A stretch of 64,000 nt of DNA from the NCBI RefSeq assembly GCF_035582795.1, contig NC_134366.1, positions 107,391,756 through 107,455,755 on the forward strand, read 5' to 3'. This DNA comes from Mycteria americana (Eukaryota > Chordata > Aves > Ciconiiformes > Ciconiidae). This document shows, piece after piece, positions 22,267 through 35,760 of the stretch. How positions within the stretch are numbered: the stretch's first letter is position 1; every line of letters starts with the position of its first letter. Made by a program: the position numbers and the translations under genes. A model generated the notes under the pieces. The model made no database searches. It was not told where the DNA came from and saw only the letters and a list, made by a program, of their open reading frames with translations.

Positions 22267-24604
22267 AAAACAAAGGAGCGGCGCCCGCCCCGGCCCCGGG
22301 TGCGGCGGGCCGGCGCCCCGGCCGGCAGGGAGATCCCCCTCTCCGGGGGCGGGGGGAGCCCCCTCTCCGGCCGCTCCCCGCCGAAGGGAGGGAGTTTGCC
22401 GCCGTCCCTCGGCTTTTGTTGCTGCCCTCCGCCCTCCGCGCTGCCGGCAGGTGCGCGCCCGCCGCCCCGGGGCTGCCCGCAGCCCGCCCCGTCCGCCCCG
22501 CCGCTCCGTCCCCGTCCCCGTCCTGCCGCGGACGGAGGGGGAAGAGCCGGGAGGCAGCCGAGAGCGCAGCCCCTTAGGGCGCTCGCACGGGCTGTTTCCT
22601 CGGTCTCTCTCTGTTCGTGTGTGCAGCCCAGACCCCAGAGCCGGGGTAGCCTCTCCGGCCGTCCTTCTGCCGGTTGCTGTGTAGATTTCCTCTGGATGAG
22701 GTGTAGACAAGTAGCAAAATACTCCGTGGTGTGCGCAGAGTAAGCGTTTTAGGGATTTTTCCTGCTTTGGTTGCTTGACAGGAGAATGCCTTATTATGTC
22801 TGCCCGTCCTATTCCTAAGTATGTGCTGGTATAGTGCAGTTTCAATGTAGATGAATTGGTTTGGCATGACAGCGGCGCGTTTTCTTCTATCTTGAGGGAT
22901 ATGGTGCTTTTCAAGTAGAACAAAGTAAATACGTACAATGTAAAGTTTGCAATTTGTTAGAAACACTGTTTTTTCTTCTAAAGCTAGTATTTAGAAAAGG
23001 GAATTTATATTTTTTTTTCTCCGAAAAATTGCCGTGTATGCCTCCTGCTGCTTTTTAAAACGATAGGTTTATTCCACTGCAAGGGTCGCCAGCGAGAGCT
23101 GCACAAAGTGCCTTCTCCAAGGTGATGAACGCTTCGTGCCCTGTGCTCAGAGCCCCCCCCTCCCATTGTCTTCAGCAGGATTTGGAAGGCACTTCCCATG
23201 GTGGAAGGAGCTCTCGATACCTCCCAGCATAGGGTCCCCAAACCAGGGAACAGCTTTCAAGAGATGAGTGAATGGAGTAGTGATCTTCCTCCCAATGACG
23301 TTTTGTAATACGGATAATGCTGCTAAAGCAGGCTATCGAATTCGCAGACCAGCAAACTCTGGCAAAACGATTTTGCAATATAATAAGTCTAACTTCTATT
23401 CACTCTTGATGTGCTCATTTGTTTTTCGTTTTAGCCGGTTTAGACATCTACTGTGTTAGTGTGAGAGACTACAATGCGACTGTTTTACTGCTGCCTGACT
23501 TTTTCATTCTGTTTGTATGAATATCATGGTTATTTTTAAAGAGAGGTTAATAGGTTAATGTGTCACTGGCGTTAGCGGCTTACCCATCAGAGACATGTGG
23601 GTCATTAGACCGCGGCATGTTCATAAATCAGTGAGATTAAATATGAAAGGCTGATGAAATATATGAGGAAGTTTGTAAGATAATGTGGAACGCACAGATA
23701 CTGTTATTTAGAAACCATCACGGAAAGAGGGCTTTCCAAACTGGAATTAGAAAACCGTATGCTATATTGAAGACGTTCAGAATGATTCGGTTCTACTAAA
23801 AATAGGCAGAAGCAAATGTAAGTGCTATATATGTACATACGGCAGGTGCTGTTTTTAGTGTAACTACAAAAATATGGAAGGCAAATTTCATTTAAAAATG
23901 CAGTAGTCGGATTCTGCTATGTGTTAACTGTTTCATGCAAAACTGCAGTGTTCCAGTTCTCAACATTAATTTTGAAAGAACTAATATCAACACCTAATAT
24001 CTGGGACAGATTTTCCCCTCACTTACCTCTGCACAGCTTCATTAACTTGGACTGGATAAACTGCTCCCTGCAAAAGATGAGTTTCCTATACTTACATGTG
24101 GTGCCAGACGTTGGCATTGGCACCGTTCTCAGTGGACTGCTACCATGTACATTGCTATTTATATTGAAAGTTAAATTTAAGAACACTATTACTACTTTTT
24201 TTTTCAAGCATTTGGACTCTCTAAATTACTTCCCATACTCAGAGAAGCAAAATTCTTCTATCCTCTGTTATTTTGTCATTTTAATACTTGCATCAGTTTG
24301 ACCTGCTGCCCTGGAGCAGTTTCTTATGCTTTTTGGGATGGTTCCTGAGCTTGTAACATTTCATCATCACTAGATTATGTAGCTACCTTTATTTTTTTGT
24401 TAAATTTTTAGGAAATGCTGAACTCCTCTCCTTTAATCCTGCAGAATATACTGCTTAAGAAAGAGTTTGCTGTAGCAAAAGAACATCGTAAGGTGAAGGA
24501 CACAGGCAGATAACATGAAAATTAAAGATAGCTTTTTCAGCCTTGATTCTGCCCCTTTGGCACATGCATTGTGGTTCGGTCTTTTGTTAAATTATGATAT
24601 AATT

Positions 24605-25825
24605 GCATCATCCCTGGCCAAGGGAAGAACATGAGGGAAAGGCTGTGGATGTTGTCTATCTAGACTTCAGTAAAGCCTTTGACACGGTTTCCCACAGCAT
24701 TCTCCTGGAGAAACTGGCTGCTCATGGCTTGGCCGGGTGTACTCTTCACTGGGTAAAGAACTGGCTGGATGGCCGAGGTCAAAGAGTGGTGGTGAATGGA
24801 GTTTACTCCAGTTGGCAGCCGGTCACAAGTGGTGTTCCCCAGGGCTCTGTGTTGGGGCCAGTTCTGTTTAACATCTTTATCAATGATCTGGACGAAGGGA
24901 TCGAGTGCACCCTCAGTAAGTTTGCAGACCACACCAAGTTGTGTGGGAGTGTTGATCTGCTGGAGGGTAGGAAGGCTCTGCAGAGGGACCTGGACAGGCT
25001 GGATCGATGGGCCGAGGTCAATTGTATGAGGTTTAACAAGGCCAAGTGCCAGGTCCTGCACTTGGGTCACAACAACCCCAGGCAACGCTACAGGCTTGGG
25101 GAAGAGTGTCTGGAAAGCTGCCTGGAGGAAAAGCACCTGGGGGTGTTGGTCAACAGCCAGCTGAATATGAGCCAGCAGTGTGCCCAGGTGGCCAAGAAGG
25201 CCAACAGCATCCTGGCTTGTATCAGAAATAGCATGGCCAGCAGGACTAGGGAAGTGATCGTGCCCCTGTACTCGGCACTGGTGAGGCCGCACCTCGAATC
25301 CTGTGTTCAGGTTTGGGCCCCCCACTACTATAGAGACATTGAGGTGCTGGAGCGTGTCCAGAGAAGGGCAGCGAAGCTGGTGAAGGGTCTGGAGCAGAAG
25401 TCTTATGAGGAGCGGCTGAGGGAACTGGGGTTGTTTAGCCCAGAGAAAAGGAGGCTCAGGGGAGACCTTATCGCTCTCTACAACTACCTGAAAGGAGGTT
25501 GTAGAGAGGTGGGGGTCGGTCTCTTCTCCCAGGTAACAAGTGATAGGACAAGAGGAAATGGCCTCAAGTTGTGTCAGGAGAGGTTTAGATTGGATATTAG
25601 GAAAAATTTCCTGACCAAAAGACTTGTCAAGCACTGGAGGAGGCTGCCCAGGGAAGTGGTGGAGTCACCATCCCTGGAGGTATTTAAAAGATGTGTAGAT
25701 GTGGCGCTTAGGGACATGGTTTAGTGGTGGCCTTGGCAGTGCTAGGTTAACAGTTGGACTTGATGATCATAAAGGTCTTTTCCAACCTAAATGATTCTAT
25801 GATTCTATGAATCTATGATCCTATA
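24605..25825 (+). mobile_element. CR1 LINE, 5'-truncated, long open reverse-transcriptase frame
   Basis: A 1.2 kb CR1 copy ends with the diagnostic terminal repeats (ATGATTCTATGATTCTATGA, then decaying units to 25825). The frame 24603-25724 is open for 373 codons but opens near the truncation point without an ATG; homology starts at about 24630. It encodes the C-terminal two thirds of the reverse transcriptase: DFSKAFDTV (residues 21-29, first catalytic Asp), [11 protein letters not shown] (76-86), then FADH (107-110) where active copies have FADD. It continues into the CR1 tail ([34 protein letters not shown]) and stops at TAG 25722-25724. The lack of frameshifts suggests a fairly recent insertion. 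The copy cannot move by itself because the 5' part and promoter are missing and the catalytic pair is broken. Confidence 0.95.
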
Positions 25826-28800
25826 TAATCAAGTGATTAGAGCAGGAAACAGAGAATTAAGACATAACTGGAGTTAATTGACGATGTGGACTTGTATGTG
25901 TTTGTTCATCTGTCAATCCATACTTTGCTAAGCTAGGAAAACTGAAATAGCCCCATTTTACCCAGAATGGGGTAAAATACAAGTTGGTGTTTCTTTCTGG
26001 AAAAGAGAATCTTAGAGTTGATGTTTTAGAGATGTTATATTATTCCCAGCGCTACCCGTAGTCGTCTTCTGTAACACTTCTGGTACTCACTGGCTGTCCA
26101 TGAGTAGGGTGGCATGATGCTTGCTTCTCTGCTCAGGCTATAAGACAGTCGTGTCCTTAATAAAGGCTGTGAACTACAAGGGGTTATTAAGCATCCCAAG
26201 TGTAAAGGTAAGTACAAAATGTAGTTAGTTCATGAGCTTCTAATCTGCCAGTAGACCCAAGAGACACACACACTGCACGTGGGCATCTTCAGTTTCAGTT
26301 TCACCCCGGCTGAATCTCCGGTGCGAGATACGCGCCACTCACACGTGTGGCAGCCACAAGGGTTGCAATTTGATCGTAACTGACCAAACGCTGAGGACTT
26401 TGGTGAGAGGTACACAGACTTAACAAGAGAGATTGCTCAGTGCATTGGTTTGGATTTGTGCACCTGGGATTTTGATTAACAGAGATATGTTTCTGTTGGT
26501 AAGCCTTTCAGCTTGCTGCTCCTTCATGTGATAAAATATGCTTGTTGGGGATGATTCCACACACCTCCGATGAGTCTCATATGCCATATGCTGCCCCCGG
26601 TTTCTTAAATTCTCTTTGAGTGAAGTGAGTAAAGATAAAATTGTTTCAAGATAGCTTATTGACGATTGAATGAGGTCAAGGAAAAATTAAGGACACCTTC
26701 TCTTTCACAGAATTCCTCTTGTGAGGGGTATGAATGCTTTTCTTTTGCACAGTCATAACTTGTCTGAAATAGTTTGTAGATAAAAGTAGATGGAAATTAC
26801 TGATTAGGGGGAGGGAAGGGGATGGAGGGACAAAGGAAGGTATCCATCCTGTGATAGGGTGATGGCTGAGTGTATGATGGGCTGTTTATTGAGCATGGAA
26901 GCACAAGCTGTCAAAAAGCTTGTACATTTTTAGACAGAACAGCAGAGAAAGCTATAGTGGAGCCATCCTTCACCATATATACATTATCTTAACTTTCAAT
27001 ATGCTTTAGAGAAATGGTTTCTGCCCTGAAATAACTCATGGAGTAAATTAGACAAACAGAGAATGTGGAAACAGTAGAAAAAAGAGAGAGGTGAAGCAGA
27101 GAACGTGGTAAGCCAACAGGAGTACAACAAGCACGAGCAAAACTCATGTCTTTTGATATTTTCAAATGTGGTAGGATGAGAAGGGAGGGGTAGACTTTGT
27201 CAGTGGGGTGAAAGCATCTGAAGGCTGGACAACAAGAGTGGATCCTGAAGAGGGATGGGAGTGGAAGGTGTTGACTGAGCAGAAGGGAGTGAGGAAGCAG
27301 TATGAGAAAAGATATGCAGTTGAGAGTGGGAGCAACTCAGAGAAGATGGACAAGGGTGGCAAGAACTGGCCACGCCATATGCTTTTGTTTTCCAAGCATG
27401 CCTTTTTCTCTTGTGTGAACAGGGTTTTAGAGGAAGAAGAGTTGGGAAGGGCACAGAAGGTGAGTGAGATGAGCAACAGGTGATCTAGTTTAAATGCAGA
27501 TAAGGCAGGAACGTCCATGAGCGTGATCATAAGTCTGTGTAGTATAATAACAGAAGAGAAAAATTGTATTAATTATTGATTACTGCCCACACCCAAAGAG
27601 GGAACAGTGCATTAAAGTGGGGCTACTGTCACTGTTACTGGAGATGCATGTGGTACCATAGAGAAATAATACTTCTTTTTGTCTCATCCTTGCTTCTGTC
27701 TACTTTGCACCATTGACGAACGTGGTCTAATTCAGAATTTGCAAGTCTTTTTTCTCAGCATCTCCTGCTGAGGTAGTTGTTCCCCCATATCCTTCATGTG
27801 CAATGGAGGCCGTTTGATAGGGACTCTTTGTTTCCATTACTTTGTTAGATGCCATCGAGTCTGTTCTCCAGACCCTGTAGCAGGGATCCCAAAGCTTACT
27901 GTCGCTGGATACCAGTGCTAGCAGAAGAGACACAGCATGCATATTTCAAGAAAAAAGTTATCTGCTCAAGTCTTGTTTGGGTAGCACTTTGATATGGTCC
28001 ATGTAACATATTTGTACCTGCTGTAATCGGGTTAGAATCTTAGAAATTAAGAACATATCTTCTGCATTTGGTGTGTGGGCTACCAGTGGTGCTGTCTTGT
28101 TCAGTGCTTGACAGCTTGTGGGGATGGTGGGGAATGGCAAAATCTGAGGTCATGGGGGCCAAACCACAGCAGGGGAGTACTTGGAATACTTTGCCTTGGC
28201 AGGAAACCGTCTCTGCTCGAACGTTGCCCTTGCCTTTGCTAACTCTGCTTCCTTCCAAAAGGGTTTGACGGTGGCAGAATGAGACATTGAGAATTTTAAA
28301 AGTGCTAAAAAACTAAATGAACAAGATTATGGTAGGGTTAGAAACACAACATTTGGGGCACAGGCTCTAAATGCCTAAGGAAACAGTTTCCTAGGGATAT
28401 GATTATTCAGTCACCTTTGCAAGGGTCTCTTTTTCAGAAGCATCTAAGATATGTCAGCACTGAGGAGAAGGGACACTTTCAAAAATGCTGTCTGTAGTTA
28501 TCGACAAATTACAGTCTTAGGGCTCAAACCAGGATGAACTGTCACTGCTTTAAGGCATGTTACCTATTATGTGCGAGCTGTTGTAGCTGAAAACTTCACC
28601 TTTTTCCTTAGGATAAGAAGGAGTCTAAAGCTACTCACATCTGGTACATCTACACTGTGAGGTGAAGACTTGAGTTTACGAGTGGGTTGGCCAAAATGAG
28701 TTTTATGTATGCTCTTTCTCACTCTAAGCTTGTGTGTTGTCTGAAGTGTGGGTCTAGACTGTCACTGCAGCTCCCCTGGCCCTGCCTGTGCCCAATCCAC

Positions 28801-31800
28801 ATGGCAGATGTGAACACAGATTTGGGAGGATATAAACCTCAGGCAGTCCCAGCCTTTGCAGCTCGGCCTTGGTTTCTTCCTGGGCTCAGTGGGGACTCTG
28901 GACCAGAATGAGATGTGGCCTCAAGACTGGCTTTTATCCATGCTTATCTGCTGGAACAGACATACCCTTTGTGGTTTTTGTGAAGATTAAGTGGGTTGAG
29001 GGGTTTTTTTGGTATATCATTCTAAGGTACACGAGGCCAAAACAATTTGTACTGAAGGTATGAAGCCACATTGGCAAGAATGTAAAGGCAGGGGATGGAA
29101 GAGACGTACAGGTTCAGGTAAATTAGCCTGACTGTTTTAAGAAATACACATCTTTTGTATGTTTGCGTAGATAAACTTGATCTGAAATGGTATACGGGAC
29201 TAGAATAATTGGTTATTTTATCTAAGATACTATGACTTATGTTCCTGTAAATGAATTATAGCAGTCAGGCCAAATAAACTGTGATATGTGTTTGTGCCAA
29301 TTGAACTTCTGAAGTAAATGATCTAGAGTCAGTCAGGTTACATGTCACTTTGAGAAACTATCGTAAGGCATGAATATAAATCAACTATAAGTAAAAAGTA
29401 AAAAAAATTATTAAAAAGAGAAATTAAAACTCAGACAGTAACATGCATGTATTTGTTTCCCTTTAGTGTAATTACCTAGACATAAAATATCCTTGCAGTA
29501 CAGATTCTTACGCTGATTAAAGAGCTGAAAGGTAATTAAAGTAGACTTGAAAGTGTCAGAATAGCAGAAAATCATCTTGTAACAGGTGTCACTCCATCAT
29601 TGTCACTAGTGGGAACTGGTAGTGTGATGGAGCAGTCGAGGCTTGACTAAAGGGACTGGTTTGAATCAAATTTCTTTATAATTTTTTGAAAAGGGGAAAA
29701 GAAAATATTGCCAAGAAAACATTCTTTCTGTACCAAGACGTCTCTGATAATTCCTGTTAAAGAGAGAACAAGAAGTGCCTTTATTAAGAGCAGTCTGGCC
29801 CTTTTCTTGCTATTGATGTAAGGATAAGTATTTTGTACTTATAGCCTGCTGGTTTTCTTCTAGAGTTGACAGTAGACTGGATAAAGGGAAGAGTTAATAT
29901 TTACTTGGACTCTAAAAAAAAGAAGCTGTGGTCAAGGTCTTTGAGTAGAGAAGTACGAAAGTAGAGAACCCCACAGATATCGACAGGAGGCTCGATTTAT
30001 CCTTTTCCTATAAAGAGATTATCACGTTCCACCATTGATCTGTCAACTGAAAGTGCTTGTGACTTTTCCAGCCTGTGGTCAGACTTTGGCGAGTGTCCAC
30101 AAAGCAGGTAGTGGCAGTAGTTCCCAGAATAACAGTAGCTGTAACATTTGGGGAAGAAAAAATGCTGAGCACCAGGGATGTTAAAAAAGGATCTGTTCTT
30201 CTGACTCTAGACTACTGCTTATCCTTCTTGGTAGATCCCTACAGATGCTGTGGAGCGAAAGTGGAGATAGAGGACATGTTGGCATTTTTGAGGTGAAAGC
30301 CTGCCTTTTTCTAAGCAATCTGTAATATTCAATAGAGCTGAAGACCAAGGAAGTTCTTTATAAATTATTCTTAAAAAAATCGTTCTGTCCCAAGAATAGC
30401 TTTAGATAATAAGAAAATTATAATTAAATACTGTGCTGTAAAGTAAATAGTCCTCTCTAATTGCTGTAGTTTATTCTGAGATCATCTTGAAATTCTAACA
30501 ATTTAGAAATACAGAGAAATACGGGAAGAAAAAGAGAAAGGGTGTGAGAGAGTGGAGTTGTATTTTGTGGAGCTCCTAAGTGTGTAGAGAAGGGCTTGTT
30601 TGACTAAATCAATCCATAGTAAATTTTATTTTATGAAACCAGTTCTTGGCAAAATGGGTCGTCTTTGTGTGATATTTTTCTTCCAGAAAAGGATAAGAAG
30701 ATACAGACAAAATCTGGTTAGGAGTAAGTCCAGCAATCAAAATTGTGATCTAATGAAATTAAAGTTTCCTGGAGAACCTTAAATCTGTCCCTTTGTCTTG
30801 ATGTATCCAATGAGCTCCAACGTATCTTTAGTTCTAATTTAGTTCACAGATGGCTTCAAGGGGATCCGAGAGCAGAATAATTTCATCTTGTATTATTGGG
30901 TAGATCTCTAGTGGTGCCATTAGTTTTTTATATATTTGGGATTTATGGGTCATACGCTCTTCAATTTATTTATTTGTTTGTTTGATTTGAAAAAGAAAAA
31001 ATATCAGGTCTTTTTTTTTTTTTTTTCTCTTAAAGATTCTTACCAGGGAACCTTTGCCTTCTTTGGAGTGGGGAGCAAGATGCCAGTGGAGCTCTTTGCT
31101 AGAAGAGTACCTAGAAGACTTCTGTTCTTGCTACCCAGTTACACCTCGAGACCTGGCTGGGTGTGGGCTGGGAGACTGACCAGGCTCTGCATGCATTTGC
31201 ATATATATTGCTAATGTGAATTTCTCTGTTTAAGAGAGCAATTTAATGTTACACTGATATCAATGTTCAATTTTTTTAAGTTGCTCTAAAACTGCCTCAT
31301 TGGTCATAGCGCGGTTTGTGAGGAGGTGGTGTTTGACTAGCAAATCAGGATTTATTTTAGGATAATTTAAATTCTCATTATAGTAGACAATTGCTAAGGA
31401 CTGAAAAGACAGGACTTTCCTGATAATAGATTATGCGTTACAGCAACAGTGCTTAAAGGATCTGGTTCAAAATAAAATTAAATCCTTGTAATACCTCTCT
31501 TTTGACTTAGTATTATAAAAATAAATTTAGTTGCAATTACAGTCTTGAAACACCCACATTATATAACCATGTTCAAGCTGGCAGGATCCTCATCCATGCT
31601 TCAAAAATAGTGTTAATTAAGACCAGCAGGAAAACATGTGAAAATGAAAAAGAAGAAAATCAGGAACAAGACAGAACTGTCAGTAATTTTTCTGAAGGGA
31701 CCTGGCTTCTCTCGGTAGCTGCCAGCTCCTCCCCTAGCCCGTTTCTACCAGGCTGAGACCTCGCCGTGCTCCTGTATGTCTTAAATAGGTGCAAACCTCC

Positions 31801-33879
31801 GTGTGCTTTTGTAAGACGCATAGAGCATCCCGTGGGGTGCAGCTGAAGAAGACAGGTACGATGTTCCTGACAAACAGACAAAAGGGTGTTCGGGACACGA
31901 AATGGTCCTTCTCAGGTTTGGTCTGGAGGCCAAAACCTCCTGAAATCTGGCTCTGCCTGGCCGCAAAGCCTCGGTAGGCAGCCTCGTTCCAGCTGCCTGG
32001 CTTGCTGGCAGGTGACAGCCAGGGTCCTCAAGGAAAGGCCCTGGGGCATCTCCTCTGCCTCACACCAATCTCACGGGATCAATGTAGAAGCAGATGGGGT
32101 GAAGGGGGGTGGCCAGGCGAGCCAGAGAGCTGGATCTGTGCAAACTCCAGTTAATTTGCCCTTGATCACCATAGTGTGTTCGAGGTGAACACGAAGTGCT
32201 CAACTTCAGGAGCTCCAATTGCTTCACCCCAGATCCGGCCCTGATTATTTCCCAGACTGGCACATTTCCACTCAGCTTCGGGAGTTTGACACATTTCAGT
32301 GTTCACCTACTGCTGACCAAAAAAATCCTGCTTTAAGAAGCGTTTAACCGGTCTCAGTTACTAACTCACGTGAGCACTGCATCTGATGATGGAAGAAGAA
32401 ACACACAGCCCCCAATGAAATCATGCTGTCACATCTACTTGCATATGACTATCGAAAAACTTCTATAAACACACGTATTTCAGCAGCGGGTGAGAAAGTG
32501 CTCTGTTGCTTAAACCTGAAGCATACAGAGGAGTTTGTTGTACCTTACAAGAATTTTACTTGCTCTCCTACTCAGAGACTTTCACATGCAGTTTCACATA
32601 TGACTACAAAGAATGAGTGATTCGATAAGCGTCATGTGCAGAAGTTGCTAAATTTCCTCTAAATTTTTAAACCAAACAAGAATCTTAACAAAAGCAGCAT
32701 AAAAGCTTGAGATATGGGCTAGGTAAAGGTGTCAGTGCATATGCAGAAAATGCCCCAAATAGTCTAGGCATTCAAAATGAGTGCGTGCTTTTGAAAAATG
32801 TGAGTTTTAATCCGTAAGGGTGTCCATAAAACACAAAACCAAGACATAAAGGCTTTAGCTGGTTGATGGAGACAGCTCAAACAGTGTTTTCAACAGGTAT
32901 TTCCATAGAAAGTTTGAGAAAAAATTGTCGCCGGATAGCAGTTTGTTGCTCTAAAACTCAGGGAAACATTGATCTAATTAAATGTTTACATTTTGCTAAT
33001 GAGTATTGACTCTGATGGTGTGCTGCCTTTATCTGATCCCTCTGGGAGAGGCAGAGGTCAGTGTGTTGTGCTGAATGGGTTCTCTGGGGCAGAGGAGAGC
33101 TGCAGAAAATCCTTAGAAAGATGAAAGAAAGGGGACCCCCCGAGCGATACCACCATGTGCAGTGGTGGGCAGATGAACGGTTACTTTCCTAAAGCACCGC
33201 GTCCCTCCAGCAGCTTTTCCTTCATCCTCCACCTCTCACAGAAGTTTACCTAGACAATTCTGTGAGGCAGAGTTCCTTTTCCCCGTCTTGATTGGAAGTA
33301 TAATTTTATGGAAGTATCATTTCAAGGTTATAAAAGTGAAGATAAAATAGGCAGGCTCTTGTTGAGGTTATAGAAATTTTTTCTCGTATAAAACATGGGT
33401 TGGGAAGGCAATTTATTACGTTGTATTTCTTCTCTGTTTAACTGCAAAGGATGTCCTTTCCTTTGCTTGCGCAAATGTTTACACCTACAAAGAATGTCTT
33501 TGTGAAAATAGTTATATGCGTTTGAAATGTGCAAAATTGCTTCTGAGCTGATACTCTTTTTCACGTCAGAAACTAGTGGCTATGATAGCGATGAAACAAA
33601 AATTTGGCTAGGAAGCACGAAGAACAGCTGCCTAATTTTTTTTTTTTTTAAAGTGAGAAGAGGTTTATCGTTATCTCGATGCTCTTTGTTAATACCTCTG
33701 TCTGCAATACAGAAGAGTTATCCAGGTGAGAGAACATAACCTCCACATTTGCAAGTGATATTCGTGCTGCTGCCTGAGCAAACAAAGAGGATCACTGGAA
33801 CCAGACTCCGAATTTGAGTGTTTTGGGTGATTTATCTACCAGATGGTAAATGCAGTCCAATGTAAAAAATTAGTCTGGG
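25826..33879 (+). other. TMEFF1: TMEFF1 intron 1, no gene recognised
   Basis: About 8 kb without recognisable exon or transposon. It includes the ISRE-like site at 26291-26304, a purine-rich patch at 27040-27480 (mirror open frames on the minus strand are chance), and a T16 run at 31011-31026. Part of TMEFF1 exon 2 could be hidden, but I found no sequence encoding its expected cysteine pattern. Confidence 0.5.
26291..26304 (+). promoter_or_regulatory. ISRE-like motif
   Basis: AGTTTCAGTTTCAC fits the interferon-stimulated response element pattern AGTTTCNNTTTC perfectly. It lies about 4.3 kb into intron 1. One isolated match is weak evidence of function. Confidence 0.35.
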
Positions 33880-34105
33880 AGCAGGGAATCAATCATCCAG
33901 CACACTGATCAGCAAAGGGATTTGGGTGTTATAGCAGAAAAATTAATGAGCTGGCAATCCATTGCAGAGCAGCATTAAAACAAAAAGATACTACACTGTA
34001 ATAAAAGAGTCCTCACCCAGAAGACAAAAGAGATGAACATACTGCTTTGTTAGACACTTGATAAACCTAGTCTAAAGCAGTGTATTAGATACTAAAACCC
34101 TAATA
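33880..34105 (+). mobile_element. Ancient CR1 LINE fragment, plus strand
   Basis: GGGATTTGGGTGTTATAGCA at about 33920 is the nucleotide form of the CR1 DLGVIV segment. It is followed by degenerate sequence matching the ...NSM..SIAEQH and [11 protein letters not shown] region: ACAAAAGAGATGAACATACT, then GCTTTGTTAGACACTTG. The copy is short, frameshifted and old, of the turtle/crocodile-like CR1 type rather than the young avian type at 24.6 kb. Boundaries are approximate. Confidence 0.6.
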
Positions 34106-35639
34106 TTATTCAAACATAATGATTACAAAGTTCAGTATCAAAATCTGGAAATCAGAGTTAATTTAGGAAAGTGAAGTTTTTCACTGCTTTCACATTTGTT
34201 TCCTAAATACATAGGCTCTTCTGTCATAGGAATTGCTTATTTGTAGTCTATATTATAGTAATAGATATTTCTATGCTATTTAAAGTCACAGTACAGTGCA
34301 TTCAGAATTACCTAATGAAAGATTATAAGATACCAATACTAGTTTATGCCATAATTATATCTTTCTATAAAAATCTTGAAAATGTGTCCCTAGCCTCTTT
34401 CAGTTGCTCAGGCTACAAGAGGTCCAAATAGCTTCACCACCAAAAGCTCTTCATGACTTTTCTCTGATTTCTCATGGGAAGCCATTGAGTCTCCATCTAG
34501 AAAAGACTAAGAAAAGGTGGCTCCTGTGCTCAATTTCCACTTTTTAAGTTTGTTTTTTTTTTTTTAATTCTAAGGATTAGGTGCATGCTAGGCTCTTTGG
34601 GAAATGGCAGGATGCACAGGCTGCTTCTGCAGGGAGGAAGGGCAGCAGCAGGGTCTGGCCGTGCTGGTGTGGGGCCACTTGACACAGGTGGAAAATCTAG
34701 CTGTGGGTCCCCTCTCAAGCCTGAGGCATCAAAGTTAATTCTGCGACTGCAGGTAGCTGAAAGAAGTAGGTTGGAAAATACCTCTTTTCTACTGTGGAAA
34801 GCTACCTAAAACTGCTCTTGTGTGTCCTCTGTGAGTAACTGCTTTTATTTCTGAAAACAGCCAAGAAGATAGGAAACCTTAATGCCATACTGTCCTCCAA
34901 GTTTGGCCTTCTCTTGTTTGGTTTGTTTTTTTTTCTTGGGGGTGGGGATTGGTAGGTTGGTGAACAGCTAGCGAAGCACACAACAACATGATGTCCCTGT
35001 ACATCATACAAATGTAATCCCCAACTTGTCTTTCACTTACTTAGTATTTCCTGCTTGTGTTTTGGGGTTTTTTGGTTTGGTTTTGGTTTGGGCTTTTTTG
35101 TTTTAAATGATTCCTGAAGAAAGATTTCTACAAGCACAGGGGAAAGGAGCTGATGGTCTGACTACCTAAACAGTAGAGTGAAGCCCACTACCTAAGGAAC
35201 TTTCCAGAAGTGCTGACCGCTGCTTAAAATCAACAAGAGCTCCTAGGTCATGGTCCCTGTGAAAAACAGATTTCTCTATGTACAGACTAAGCAGTAAGAA
35301 CCTGCAAATATTAGTCTCGTACAGCTCTACAGATTAGGGGTGTAGAAACAATGAGTTTCCATAGGCTTGCAGGAGCTGCAGCCAAGCGCGTACCAAAGTG
35401 ATGGACTCGATTGCCTACGTTTCTCCGAGCCACAAAGACATGTTTGCCTTAAAATCACGCAGAGCCTGTCAAAGTAGTTTCTGATGCTGTGCTGGATTAT
35501 ACTTACACAGCTCCAGTGCTAATCAAGTTCAGCCTGGGTACAAATAGGAACTGTACCTCAGTCAGTGTTTGTGTATCTCAGGGCTGGAATGGGCCTTTTG
35601 TTTCATTTCAGTTGCATGGGCGTGAGACAAAGGGCAGAA

Positions 35640-35760
35640 TTTAGTCACGTGCGTATTTACACGTGCATATTTTTCTCCTGCTATATTTATATGGAGATTT
35701 TTGCTGGCTCTATGTTTTCTGCCATTTTGGATGTGCGCAACACTGTTAAAGATGGCTGAC
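35640..35760. promoter_or_regulatory. Candidate regulatory cluster: two CACGTG E-boxes and two YY1-like sites
   Basis: CACGTG occurs at 35646-35651 and 35660-35665, each inside the direct repeat CACGTGCRTAT with an 8-base gap between the two boxes. YY1-like cores follow in convergent orientation: GCCATTTTGG at 35721-35730 and AAGATGGC at 35749-35756. CpG density is locally raised. The reading as an enhancer is inference. Confidence 0.35.

Larger units (their letters stand above)
21190..22660 (+). promoter_or_regulatory. CpG island promoter and 5' leader of TMEFF1
   Basis: This is the only long, dense CpG-rich block in the window. It contains GC boxes of Sp1/KLF type (for example GGGGCGGCCCC near 21350 and CCCGCCC near 21843) and CACGTG E-boxes at 21458-21463 and about 22170. 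I saw no convincing TATA box, as expected for a dispersed CpG-island promoter. The island spans the upstream leader, exon 1 and the first 500 bases of intron 1. The transcription start cannot be placed; it should lie 5' of 21939. Very long open frames on both strands within the island (about 300 codons) reflect scarcity of stop codons in GC-rich DNA and are not genes. Confidence 0.85.
22123..24604 (+). other. TMEFF1: TMEFF1 intron 1, proximal part
   Basis: CpG-island sequence continues to about 22660 and then gives way to AT-rich intron. It includes short GC satellites at 22214-22266. No second exon, repeat or RNA gene was recognised in 22700-24604; the open frame of 126 codons at 23921-24301 looks like chance. 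Confidence 0.6.

Noticed and set aside
24660..25634. 324-codon open frame on the minus strand
   Set aside because: It is the antisense shadow of the CR1 reverse-transcriptase frame and resembles no protein family itself.
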